Positions 27,001 to 33,299 of a DNA stretch of 64,000 nt are shown here, one piece after another. Source of the DNA: Heliopora coerulea (taxonomy: Eukaryota > Cnidaria > Anthozoa > Scleralcyonacea > Helioporidae). The stretch is taken from contig JASJOG010000465.1 in assembly GCA_030142905.1 (NCBI GenBank), positions 62,001-126,000 of the forward strand, written 5' to 3'. The notes beneath the pieces are model-generated. The model worked only from the letters and a program-made list of their open reading frames with translations. It did not search any database and was not told the DNA's origin. A program made the position numbers and the translations under genes. Every line of letters begins with the position of its first letter. Positions within the stretch are counted from its first letter, which is position 1.

Positions 27001-30000
27001 GTTTTATCTTTGCCACATTAGCAGACATGTTAAGTACTGCAACTATCTATAAACAGCCAAAAAATAACAGTCAAGTCAACCTTACTGAATAAAAATGACA
27101 ATATAAATTTAAAGTAAAGTGTGGCATACAAAGTGTGGAACAACCATTAAATGTCTTGAATAACAAGACTGATGGAAAAGAATGGTAACAACTTTATCTC
27201 TGGTCATTGTACATGTATTCTCACCAATGTGTCCAAATTACCATTTCCATCTCAGAGAGTCTTAAGTTGATTGATTTAGTATACTGTAAGAGCATTTAGA
27301 GCACATGGGTGAAAACTGGCTTTATAAAACAGCTCAAAATGGCAAAGAAACAAGGAAGTTTGTGGAATTATTTCAGGAACACCAAAAAGCCATTTAACAT
27401 AAGGCAATTGTAAAGTGTAAAGGTGTCCAAAACTGCCAACATGTATGACTAAGCAACAAGAACATTCAAATACAATTACTTAAAACAATTTTTTCCATGT
27501 AGTTGTCATACACTGAATGACTCAGCAACAAACAAGAGGAAGTTTTCTTATCTATTATTTAGCATCTTAGAAAATTAACTTCAGTTTTGAAGTACAAACA
27601 AAGGAGTTTAACATCTAACATTTAGTAACCAAAACAAACAAAAGTTCTCTTAACATGTGTAGGACAAGTTTTCATTGCAAGCTAATATACGTGACCACAG
27701 TAGTCAATAGTTACAAGTTAAGAGTAGCTTATAGTATTAATTTCTTATAACCTGGCTAGATAAACTGGTTGGTCCTTAGCTAGTAAGACTGAAAAGTTTT
27801 GACTCAAGCGCTCACCCAGTCACATAACAGTGATGGATCAAGATGTTTACTACCTGCAAGTAATATGAATATCCTCTTAATACACATGCTCTCAAGCTAT
27901 TCTCTGAGAAAAACTTTCTGAGTTCCTGACATTAATCTAACCCGTAACCTGATTGCTGGTGAAATGCTCTAACCATTGAGCTACACAGACTCAGATGGTG
28001 AGCAAAGGTTATATTTGTGAACTGGTTCATATGGATGGTAGACATCTACTTGCCAGTCTGCAAATCTCAATATGTCATATATTATTTTAGTGCTAATCAA
28101 TGATGTAATTGTGGTAGCTTGGTAGTTACAATATTCTTAATATATGACGAGTGACTATTTATTTGTACTGTGCTGCACAGCTGTCGTACACAAGGTTATT
28201 AACAGAATAGCTCAGAAATTGAAAACTGAATAGCTACATGACACAAAACAATGCAAGGGGTAAGTTCCATTATACTTAAATACAACAAAATTGTCAATCA
28301 TCTGTTTTATGAGCATTCACATGGTTTTATCATAATTATTGCTCTCAAATACAGGTATATGGAAGAACTGGAAGGATAATCATGAAGGAAACTGTCACTA
28401 ATACAGTGCCAAGATGGTCTTAAAGTGGTTATAGGATAAGCAATAAACCTCTTTCACAACTGCAGTTGATTTCTTCTTTGTAGACTTTCTTTTCAATAAT
28501 GAAAATTAAAGAATGGTGAAGATTAATCTCAGAAATGAACAGTTATACCAGCCACATGAAGATATATACTGTATGGTGCACCTACAAAAATCCTACATGA
28601 TCAAAACTGTACTTATTTACAGCAATAAAAATCCCATGAAAAGAATCCTTGCTACCATATAAAATACCAACCCATAATATCAGTATCCCAATAGCAGGGT
28701 TCTGCCCATGGTAAGCAGCACTAAGCAGTGGTGTCTGTCACTTATCAGTGTCACTCCACATTTAGACCAAGGCAGACCCTTCTGCCCAGCACTCAAAAAG
28801 TATCAAATATGCAACAAGAAAACCTCTAGTAATTTTTTTTTTTATTTTTTTTTTATCTTTTTTTTTCAATATTATTGACCATCATTTGGTAAAATTTAGC
28901 ACCACAATGTGCACACTATTAGCTACTGATGATTTGGTGAAATACAGTATTCATTTCCTTAAACCAAAATTTCAAAAGTTGTTGGGGATGTATAAACTTG
29001 GGCCTGCATGCACCCAGTACTCAGATGGTCCTGGGCAGAACCCTGTAATAGGATATCAAAACATCCTCTGTCCAGATAGTAAATTAATCCTTTAATGGTT
29101 TTGTTATTATGGCTTTGTTAGCCTGTCTTTTTTTTTTTTAGTCAAAACACTAATTATGGAAAAGAATATGACTGTATAGTTTATCTTGTTATTAAGTCAG
29201 ATCTTGAAAATTACTGTACAATTACCAGCCTTTTCCCTTTTAAATTATCATCTTTTTTGACCCTGTCATCTTCATTGCATGAAGATATAGTAAGGGATAC
29301 CTGAAAGCAAAGTTTGGTAATCTTAACAGCATCTCCCCAGGAATTAAAAAGGCCTTCCAACTGAAGGTAAATAATAGGGTATTTTGCCCAAGTGAAGGGC
29401 ACTTGAATAGCTACACACAAGTAAAAGAACAGTTAAGAATCATTGACAAGCCATCAACATGGTGCAGCTGTCCATTAGGAATTTACAGTGATTAACTTAG
29501 AGCATACATTAGTGGTACAAGAGCTTCTTCAAGGATGGGTAAGTAGGCTGCTATTTTGAATTTGCCTATGGGAAATACTGCTTAACTCTTCCCTGATGGT
29601 AGTGCTCTCTTAACAGTTCACTCCAGCCAACATTCAGTGGTTTTACTTGTCATGTGGAGGCCTACCATACCTACTCAAAATGGTTGAAGGGCACAACACA
29701 ACATAACCTATGGTAAAATCAAGCCTAGATGCATGTCAAGTAGGTGTATCATCACATTCAACTATGTTGGTTTTGTATTTATCATAAGTTCATTCAATTC
29801 TGGAATTAGTACAGATTTCTAGTTTTCACTAATTTCCAAAGTGATGTTGTCAAGTATCAAGGGGAAAGTCAAAGTTACCATGCATAACAAGTACTCATTT
29901 TTAAATCGCACCAGGTGTGCATCATTTTTGAAGCAATTAATGCGTTTTATGAAACGGTGATAAGAAATTCTGATCTAATATGGCTACAAATAGGAAATAA

Positions 30001-30206
30001 CTACAGATTAACGTTTTTTCACTTATTGCACATGTCCACATACAGGGAAGTTCGTTTAAAATTTACTCGACATAGTTCATCACGTGCGACTTTGTGAGGA
30101 CTTTTCGGTGCTTGACAGTTAACTTATGATATAGTTGACAAATCTAAACATACTTACTCGTATTTGAACCAAAAGTACTTGATCCAAAAGGAGTAGACCC
30201 AAACAT
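1421..30206 (-). CDS. NUP98: NUP98 nucleoporin, FG/GLEBS part, 15 exons, 3' end beyond window
   Basis: Spliced coding model: exons at 30158-30206, 26723-26764, 24774-24950, 23596-23739, 18913-19026, 18690-18736, 14239-14346, 11933-12074, 9491-9669, 6874-7002, 5942-6070, 5449-5479, 3834-4082, 1618-1651 and 1421-1541. They total 1695 nt, or 565 codons, with every phase matching and no stop. The protein starts MFGSTPFGSSTFG and carries eight strict GLFG motifs plus many SLFG, IFG and FG repeats. A GLEBS motif lies at about residues 192-240 (STKHQCITLMKEY, then RIEDYQVGRKGPQ), followed by a Gln-rich stretch and SPFGDSPLFRN. In the known family, FG repeats form the permeability barrier of the nuclear pore and bind transport receptors, and GLEBS binds RAE1/Gle2 for mRNA export. 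The autoproteolytic domain and NUP96 half, if present, lie left of position 1. Confidence 0.93.
1618..1651 (-). CDS. NUP98: NUP98 coding exon 14 (34-nt microexon)
   Basis: 34 nt between TTTTAG and GTGAGT, reading NLGNTGTGLVN and carrying the frame from phase 1 to phase 2. Without it, exon 13 would enter exon 15 in a frame that soon meets a stop, so the phase requirement supports it. Confidence 0.75.
1652..3833. other. NUP98 intron 13, no recognised content
   Basis: About 2.2 kb with no supportable coding exon. 2070-2411 holds an open frame of low-complexity Val/Thr/Ile sequence arising from ACC/ACN-rich DNA (similar composition near 2940-2980). I see no transposon ends. Confidence 0.5.
3834..4082 (-). 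CDS. NUP98: NUP98 coding exon 13, FG repeats
   Basis: 249 nt between GAAAAG and GTAAGA, phase 1 to 1. It reads GLGSTFGTTNTGSIFGNQ, PTFGFGTTNTFGTS, TGLFGNSAGTGQFGN and ends TLGTTFGS. Confidence 0.9.
4395..4766 (+). pseudogene. THAP-domain pseudogene
   Basis: From the ATG at 4395 the frame reads MPFRCVVAGC, then a TAG stop at 4425-4427, then HKIPYANDERLEAKRRRKNW, SCVCSERFKPKYF and further residues. This is the THAP zinc-finger pattern C-x4-C ... W ... C-x2-H-F. The His is Arg here (CSERF) and the stop falls right after the second Cys. It ends at 4766. THAP domains are DNA-binding and common in P-element-type transposases. No transposase domain follows. It lies in NUP98 intron 12. Confidence 0.65.
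5449..5479 (-). CDS. NUP98: NUP98 coding exon 12 (31-nt microexon)
   Basis: 31 nt between TTTCAG and GTAAGT, reading TSLFGAKTTA and moving the phase from 0 to 1, which exon 13 needs. Short, but the FG motif and phase agree. Confidence 0.8.
5942..6070 (-). CDS. NUP98: NUP98 coding exon 11, GLFG repeat unit B
   Basis: 129 nt (43 codons), phase 0 to 0, between TAACAG and GTAATA. It reads GGLFGAASQPSTGLFGTTS and ends PAFGQTGQ, parallel to exon 10. Confidence 0.9.
6874..7002 (-). CDS. NUP98: NUP98 coding exon 10, GLFG repeat unit A
   Basis: 129 nt (43 codons), phase 0 to 0, between TTTAG and a less usual GTTGGT donor. It reads GGLFGTTTTQQGTGLFGTT and ends SAFGQNTQQ. It is the same length as exon 11 and clearly similar to it (see findings). 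Confidence 0.9.
7003..9490. other. NUP98 intron 9, repeat-rich
   Basis: Holds the second piggyBac-type MITE and, at about 9170-9330, an imperfect inverted repeat (GTGTTCTTCCT against AGGAAGAACAC) followed by TTCAACA-type short repeats near 9325-9385. No exon is supportable. Confidence 0.5.
7732..7859. mobile_element. piggyBac-type MITE, copy 2 (inverted)
   Basis: TTAA at 7732-7735 precedes CCCTTTCTCG; the other end, read inverted, is CCCTTCCAGCATTATTTGTT, bordered by TTGA (a mutated TTAA). The internal ATTATTTGTTC and TTTGTTCTCT stretches match copy 1 in the opposite orientation. It lacks the 20-bp palindrome of copy 1. Confidence 0.6.
9491..9669 (-). CDS. NUP98: NUP98 coding exon 9, FG repeats
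   Basis: 179 nt between CTACCAG and GTAAGA, phase 1 to 0. The frame reads AFGTSTGTSLFGQQ, SSLFGAKTAGTGLFGST and SGIFGNKP. Confidence 0.9.
9670..11932. other. NUP98 intron 8, no gene recognised
   Basis: About 2.3 kb. An unusual G run lies at about 9827-9836. CpG is frequent (by eye 25-35 per kb between 10 and 11 kb). Open frames up to 94 codons show no motif. Nothing further identified. Confidence 0.5.
11933..12074 (-). CDS. NUP98: NUP98 coding exon 8, GLEBS end and FG repeats
   Basis: 142 nt between TTTTAG and GTAAGG, phase 0 to 1. It begins ELRIEDYQVGRKGPQ, which completes the GLEBS helix, then continues with GSGLFSGTSFGTS repeats. Confidence 0.93.
12075..14040. other. NUP98 intron 7, mostly unrecognised
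   Basis: About 2 kb without a supportable exon. TCTCAAACTCATCGATAATT-type sequence near 12850 echoes a stretch near 9030 in the previous intron. A G-run (about 14023-14034) lies next to the dispersed repeat at 14041. Confidence 0.45.
14041..14218 (+). repeat. Dispersed repeat family, copy 1
   Basis: Shares TTAGTAACAGCTTTTTGCCC, CATCCGACCC and GTTGCGCC blocks in the same order and orientation with 50627-50798. Class unknown. It ends about 20 bp from the donor of the GLEBS exon. Confidence 0.6.
14239..14346 (-). CDS. NUP98: NUP98 coding exon 7, GLEBS motif
   Basis: 108 nt, phase 0 to 0, between GTTTAG and GTGAGC. It encodes AQTSTDTMMKNG then STISTKHQCITLMKEYDKKS. This is the RAE1-binding GLEBS core, the most diagnostic part of the gene. 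A dispersed repeat (14041-14218) ends about 20 bp past the donor. Confidence 0.95.
14798..14876. repeat. 16-bp perfect inverted repeat hairpin
   Basis: CTAGCCGGTCTGTACG at 14798-14813 is matched by its exact reverse complement at 14861-14876, with a 47-bp loop. It could be a short MITE core; no target duplication is clear. Confidence 0.6.
14899..14937. repeat. TA dinucleotide microsatellite
   Basis: An almost uninterrupted AT/TA run just left of the Penelope-like fragment. Confidence 0.9.
14941..15056 (-). mobile_element. Penelope-like element terminal fragment with hammerhead-like core
   Basis: On the minus strand CTGAAGA (15000-14994) is followed by TCGCC...GCG and GAAAC, the layout of a hammerhead ribozyme core. 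The terminal sequence (TTTCACGCTTGTCGGCGATC on +) resembles but differs from the ends of the neighbouring element (TTTCACGCTTACGCGATC). It looks like the 3' end of a related subfamily, flanked by TA repeats on both sides. Confidence 0.5.
15057..15123. repeat. TA-rich microsatellite at Penelope insertion
   Basis: TA repeats with occasional TATG units, abutting the left arm of the Penelope-like element. Confidence 0.9.
15154..15199 (-). ncRNA. Hammerhead-ribozyme-like core, Penelope left end
   Basis: Mirror copy of the motif at 17845-17890 on the opposite strand: CTGATGA at 15195-15189 and GAAAC near 15173, within the left arm. Confidence 0.55.
15280..15804 (-). pseudogene. Inverted partial copy of the Penelope GIY-YIG domain
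   Basis: 174 codons open on the minus strand, matching residues 426-599 of the forward ORF with five differences: C to Y and E to K in the Cys-rich linker, V to I before YIGLTE, N to S in the RCxLCL motif, and L to F near the end. The linker Cys loss suggests decay. It is the coding part of the left inverted arm and has no RT. Confidence 0.85.
15811..15964 (+). pseudogene. 5' part of Penelope RT reading frame, frame-shifted
   Basis: The frame reads FENDLLNMARGIQFKMTGN and KKAFIPADKTRNI, which precedes the RT in this family, then continues out of frame with the main ORF. The expected join ...TRNI-YEMDKPTYEKLL needs two extra bases near 15958, so a 2-bp deletion separates this part from the main ORF. 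The start of the full protein is missing; the sequence begins at the inverted junction. Confidence 0.6.
15965..17764 (+). CDS. Penelope-like reverse transcriptase with GIY-YIG endonuclease
   Basis: 599 codons in one open frame. RT palm: FTQFDIVDFYPSIS carries the first catalytic Asp and YRDDG at 16634-16648 is the catalytic box. EVNFLDISLNL is a later RT motif. Residues about 446-460 hold a Cys-rich linker (CNCREKELCPLQGEC), followed by a GIY-YIG nuclease: NYIGLTE, then FKDRLYKHRNSL and ELSKYVW. It would copy its RNA at a nicked target. Probably not functional because the N-terminus is in another frame. Host-gene intron context and transposon codon use set it apart from NUP98. Confidence 0.88.
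   Translation: MDKPTYEKLLQQNITKAYKKTDNKAYNDINLGAKKIATNLGIQNRATSLAKKEAFITLKDHKENFKNDPKCRQINPAKSELGRVSKQILDHINTELRTITEAHQWQNTNSVIEWFKALQNKPVLSFTQFDIVDFYPSISEDLPTKAIEFAKQHTTLNQESINIIMHSKKSLLFSNGTTWMKKDNGTTVDVTMGSHDGAEVCELVGIYILSILSKKYEDAEFGLYRDDGLAAFRNISTQTSDRIRKEIIEIFKQLGLKITIQCNLNEVNFLDISLNLNEISYRPYRKPNDHPQYIHRNSNHPPSIIKQLPQNIGKRISEISATKEIFDSAAPYYNEALKASGFNEKIKYEPPANHNPNAKPNRKRNIIWFNPPYSANVRTNVEKKFLLLVDKHFPKGHKLNKISVKEILIKEEDSNKNSVKKSYSCMPNMSNIVKSHNRKVLHSEPENNAPKCNCREKELCPLQGECLSESIIYRAEITNDKTSEPVNYIGLTELTFKDRLYKHRNSLKHRSKANSTELSKYVWNLRNSNLHNTNIRRSILDKAPTFRNGSQRCNLCLTEKYHIIFQNIPLLNKRNKLLSNCRHINKFLLRNYKDTPPDN
17845..17890 (+). ncRNA. Hammerhead-ribozyme-like core, Penelope right end
   Basis: CTGATGA (17849-17855), a short stem CGC-GTAA-GCG, then GAAAC, followed by CCGT-GTA-ACGG, a possible next helix. 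Box sequences and stem II fit the hammerhead consensus. I did not verify helix I or the cleavage triplet. Confidence 0.55.
17990..18066. repeat. TA/TATG microsatellite
   Basis: TA-rich run with GTATGTA and ACATGTA variants, about 70 bp right of the Penelope-like element. Confidence 0.85.
18690..18736 (-). CDS. NUP98: NUP98 coding exon 6
   Basis: 47 nt between TTTAG and GTAAGT. It reads FGTGQNALGTPQKFV and changes the phase from 1 to 0, which fits the GLEBS exon that follows. Confidence 0.85.
18913..19026 (-). CDS. NUP98: NUP98 coding exon 5, FG repeats
   Basis: 114 nt between TTTCAG and GTAATG, phase 1 to 1, reading SLFGTPASTGSSLFGAKQTT and ending GGMFGTST. Confidence 0.9.
19296..19392 (+). 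repeat. Degenerate TTAGGG-like repeats
   Basis: Irregular GGTTAGGG, TAGGGTTTGG and TTGGGGATAGG units. They resemble telomere repeats but are diverged and internal. Confidence 0.6.
19583..20566. mobile_element. pogo/Tigger-type DNA transposon, non-autonomous
   Basis: Ends CAGTAGAACCTGTATATAAC and, inverted, CAGTGGAACCTGTATATAAC, bordered by TA on both sides. Several GGCCGCTTAATA units repeat near both ends. An internal open frame at 19968-20189 (FKPTSKGKVTVKGKRIESGG) may be a transposase remnant but I cannot place it. Confidence 0.7.
21114..21351. mobile_element. MITE with CCTGGGCCCGGTTGTTC ends
   Basis: Left end CCTGGGCCCGGTTGTTCAAA and right end, inverted, CCTGGGGCCGGTTGTTCAAA; both continue with GATTAGCG-like sequence. 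About 238 bp, no coding. Superfamily not clear and no target duplication identified. Confidence 0.65.
22005..22289 (-). mobile_element. tRNA-derived SINE
   Basis: Read on the minus strand it begins GGGGTGCTGTAGGCACAGTG with an A-box-like GTGGTAGTGCACG and a B-box-like GGGTTCGATTCCGG, then a non-tRNA body. The pol III promoter layout supports a SINE rather than a tRNA gene, as no cloverleaf closes cleanly. Confidence 0.6.
22349..22484. repeat. TCAA tetranucleotide microsatellite
   Basis: Imperfect CAATCAAT repeats next to the SINE. Confidence 0.85.
23394..23560. mobile_element. Fold-back repeat beside NUP98 exon 4
   Basis: AAGTCTGCCTCTGGCC on the left pairs with an inverted AAGTCTGCCTCTG on the right; a second inner pair is GAAGCGTGAAAA / TTTTCACGCTTC. 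A MITE-like hairpin of about 167 bp. Confidence 0.55.
23596..23739 (-). CDS. NUP98: NUP98 coding exon 4, FG repeats
   Basis: 144 nt between an ACAG acceptor and a GTGAG donor, phase 1 to 1. The frame reads GFGGFGTSSTSGGLFGNT and later QNAFGTGNKSVFGTS. A fold-back repeat (23394-23560) sits 36 bp beyond the donor. Confidence 0.9.
24774..24950 (-). CDS. NUP98: NUP98 coding exon 3, FG repeats
   Basis: Acceptor AATAG and donor GTAAAA enclose 177 nt in phase 1 to phase 1. The frame reads GFGTGSSLFGAKTT through TGLFGNTG and GIFGATSNAFGTG, a dense FG/GLFG segment. Confidence 0.9.
26723..26764 (-). CDS. NUP98: NUP98 coding exon 2
   Basis: A 42-nt exon flanked by a CAAG acceptor and a GTAAAT donor. 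Joined in phase 1 to exon 1 it reads SAFGSSAGTTFGSS. It lies alone inside the CpG-poor 25-30 kb zone. Confidence 0.82.
27900..28015 (-). mobile_element. Decayed tRNA-derived SINE
   Basis: On the minus strand: CTGTGTAGCTCAATGGTTAG (A-box region) then CAGGTTACGGGTTAGA where a B-box would be. It matches the SINE at 41095-41200 (TTGGTAGCTCAATGGTTATA). Its CpGs are mostly lost. Confidence 0.45.
30158..30206 (-). CDS. NUP98: NUP98 coding exon 1 (start codon)
   Basis: ATG at 30206-30204 begins MFGSTPFGSSTFGSNT, typical of the NUP98 N-terminus. The exon ends in phase 1 at a GTAAGT donor. No in-frame upstream start is needed. The family usually starts MFN/MFG followed by FG repeats, which supports this start. 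Confidence 0.88.
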
Positions 30207-31925
30207 AGTATTCTCTTGAAAATATGAAACCGAACTGTATACCAAACGCTCAAGTTAGTCACACATTGCTCAACTACAGATTAAGAATGTGAAATTTTAT
30301 AATAGTCGCAACAGCCCCTACAGACGAGTAATGATCGTCATTCTGAACAGGAAGAAAACTTTCCAATCCCGCCTGCTGACTCCTTTTGAAACAAAAATGC
30401 AAGGTTCGTACAAACACTGGTATCAAGGTGACACGGGCGATTACTGGTTTTGGCCGGATCGAACATGAAATAATACATCATAACTTCGTTACTCGAAGTA
30501 CATATGCCTGTAGCTCTAACCACTGACCTGTAATACAAGTTGACTGCGGGCAGGGCTTCCACTTAGAAGGAAATTCCCTTCTTACGGAATTGTTTTTAAT
30601 TTTTGCTTCTTAACCCAACTTCCAACCTTACACCAACCTTAGGGCCATTTGTAAACAGGAACAAATGGTCCTAATAAAGGCCGAACGATTGCTGCAACTG
30701 ATTGTCCGAAATCATATTGATATTGAATTTACAGGGTCTTAACATTGGCTGCTGAAGATAACATAGGAGCAGTAAAGAAGTTGCTCAAACATTTTAGTAT
30801 TTTGTAGCAATTAAATTCTAGAAATTGTAAAATTTCTACAAATTCTTCTACTAAAAGTTGTCAAATTCAATTCAGCTTTCTCATTTGTTTATGCTTTCAC
30901 TCTGCTCTGCTCACTGCTGTCGAATGACTGAAGTCACAAAACCAAATTTCAAGTCAAATTTCAAGATTTTACAGGGTTGGGATGGAAGCTTTAAAATTTT
31001 TCCTCAATATCTATCCCAGAAGGTATTTAGAGCATGTTATAACATCGAATCTGCCATCATGAGTGACGTGAATGTTACGACCAGAGCACTCAAAATATAC
31101 TGACTTCCGAATAATATATACTAAATGTTACCTTTGTGTAATGAAGGAAATTTCATGGAAATTAGAGTCAATTCCAAGGAAATTCAAGGAAGTTTTTTTT
31201 TGGCTTTTAATTGGGGTTTTTTTAGGGGGGTTTCGGAACAAGGAAATTTTGAACTTGGATTGCTGAAGCACTGCGGGTCATGCAAAAATAGTCCACCTAA
31301 AAATAAAATAGATATCATAAATATAACCACGTGAAAACGAAAGTATGCAGTTTAGGCCATGGAAATCATAAACGAAACTAGCAGTCACGGCAACAAAAAG
31401 TTGTTGACCTCAGGGCAAACATGAACTGAGGCCTTTTTCGCAAAGCCTTATCACAAAACAGGTTCTTTTCCTTGAGTTTGACCAACAACAATAGAAACTC
31501 AGCTGCTGAAACGATCAAACATACGTAAATTTTACGAATATTTTATACAAATATTTTCTGAAACACTTCATTTAAGTACTTTCTGAAACACTTCATTAAA
31601 AAACACTTTGTGGTTTTTTTCGCGTTTTTTTTTCGGGATGTGTCCTTGTGAGATGCAATTTTGCCGAGTGATTACTGGATTGAGACGTCAACATGGCCAG
31701 TCTTGACTTTCCAGAGGGGGCAAAACTTTATTTCCGTCCCAGCTATGGTTGGACCGCATTGGCACCAATGATTTATTGAAATCGATATTTAGCTTCCCTT
31801 TCCCAGGGCCAGTAATATTTAGTTCGGGTTCATAAACAGGCTAAGATAGCTAAATCATATCAGGCTAGATAATCATCCCGTCTGTCAGCGGAATCGCGTT
31901 TGTTCAGGAACAAGAGGGAATGTAT
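30207..31925. other. Region upstream of NUP98, promoter not resolved
   Basis: CpG content returns to normal around the start codon. No TATA box or other element can be assigned with confidence. No coding feature is supported between here and the MITE at 31928. Confidence 0.4.
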
Positions 31926-31927
31926 TA

Positions 31928-32101
31928 CAGTAAAACTCGCCTAAGTCGGACTTGCTAAACTCTGATCTTCGGCTATCTCGGATGCATCAAAAAGTCCCGC
32001 TGATTTCTAACTTTATATCCGAGTAACACATAACTCGGATTATGCTTAACTCGGATGAAATTTTGATGCACAATCGGATCCGACTTAGGCGAGTTTTACT
32101 G
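31928..32101. mobile_element. Tc1/mariner- or pogo-type MITE
   Basis: Ends CAGTAAAACTCGCCTAAGTC and its near-exact inverse (GACTTAGGCGAGTTTTACTG), bordered by TA on both sides; 174 bp, no coding. Several ACTCGGAT units inside. Confidence 0.8.
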
Positions 32102-32139
32102 TATGTTAAGCATGGGATACCGACATTAGATAAGTAAGG

Positions 32140-32263
32140 GTTAATCAATGGTCACGAGTGTGATAAAGACTTTAACATCGCGAGAGGCTTAACCGCCCCA
32201 CGTGGCCGTTAAGTTTCTCTCGCGATGTTAAATTCTTTATCACACGAGTGAAGATTGATTAAC
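32140..32263. mobile_element. Fold-back MITE
   Basis: Long imperfect hairpin: GTGTGATAAAGACTTTAACA and TCGCGAGAGGCTTAAC on the left, inverted on the right (GTTAAGTTTCTCTCGCGATG), with GGTTAATCAAT ends. About 15 bp of loop. Confidence 0.65.
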
Positions 32264-32544
32264 CACTTTATTTCATGACTCACACCCAATGAAATCGTTT
32301 GTTTTCTTCAGTTTAACGTTGAAGAAACGTTGATCGTCAAAAATTAAGAAATTCATTCATTAGTATGCGTTAAGCGGTTTTGAAAGGAGAGCAGTGAGTG
32401 ATGAGTGGTTATTACACTCCAGAATACTAATCAGCCGAATAAAGGATTTAACCCATTTGTCTGCTGAGACAATGAATTGTGGGTGTGTCTTGCGATAAGA
32501 CGGAGTGACGGAATTTGTCAGGTCTGGTAAGAGACCATGGTCGG

Positions 32545-32710
32545 TAGATATAGATATAGATATAGATATAGATATAGATATAGATATATAGATATATGTG
32601 GATGTAGATATATAAATTTGGATGTAGTTATATAGAGATAGAGATAGAGATAGAGATACAGAGAAAGAGACACAGAGAGAGATGAGAGAGAGAAAGAGAA
32701 AGAGAAAGAG

Positions 32711-32770
<60 letters not shown>
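32545..32770. repeat. GATA then GA microsatellite
   Basis: TAGATA repeats pass into AGAG-rich sequence, ending at the 3' end of an L2-like LINE remnant. Confidence 0.95.
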
Positions 32771-33289
32771 CTTTATTTAAACACGGAATTTCATCAATTT
32801 ACATTGCTTTTCATGAAAGCTGTGATAATAGTTAAATAATTATTTACATAATTGTGGAGGAGAGACATTAATATTATTTCGAAAACTTCTTAATAAATAA
32901 ATATTTCTTTGATCGGAACTCAAGGAGTTCCATGCTTTTACTCCTTGATAAATAAAAGTTTTCTTAAAGTATTCAGATTTTGGATTAGGGAATTTGAGAT
33001 TTATATTATTATTTCGTAGGTTATAATGGGTAGTATCCATTGCCCGACTGAATTTATCAATTAAATAACTAGGTGCTCTATTATGCATAATCTTATGCAT
33101 CATTACTAATATTTGTTTAGAGTGCCTAATAGCTATATTGTCCCATCCCAAATTGGTAAGGATTTCTGGGGACCTTGCCTCAAATGGTGATTTGGATATA
33201 ACACGTGCTGCTTTATTTTGTAGTTTCTGAAGTCGGTCGTTTTGTGTTGCGTTAATGTTACACCAAACTGGTCCACAATAGTCGAACAA
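32771..33289 (-). pseudogene. L2/CR1-like LINE reverse transcriptase, C-terminal remnant
   Basis: The open frame 33289-32840 reads MFDYCGPVWCN, DRLQKLQNKAARVISK, HYNLRNNN and YQGVKAWNSLS: the thumb and C-terminal region of L2/CR1-type RTs. Everything upstream is missing, typical of 5'-truncated LINE copies. The 3' end borders a GA microsatellite. Confidence 0.85.
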
Positions 33290-33299
33290 TGGTTGAATT

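Larger units (their letters stand above)
25100..29900. other. CpG-depleted, transposon-poor 5' part of NUP98
   Basis: I counted three CpG in 27001-28000, against 25-35 per kb near 10-11 kb. The stretch runs between exon 3 and exon 1 and contains exon 2. The only repeat I recognise is a decayed SINE near 27900-28020. TpG and CpA are common, as expected if methylated CpG has decayed. See findings. Confidence 0.7.
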
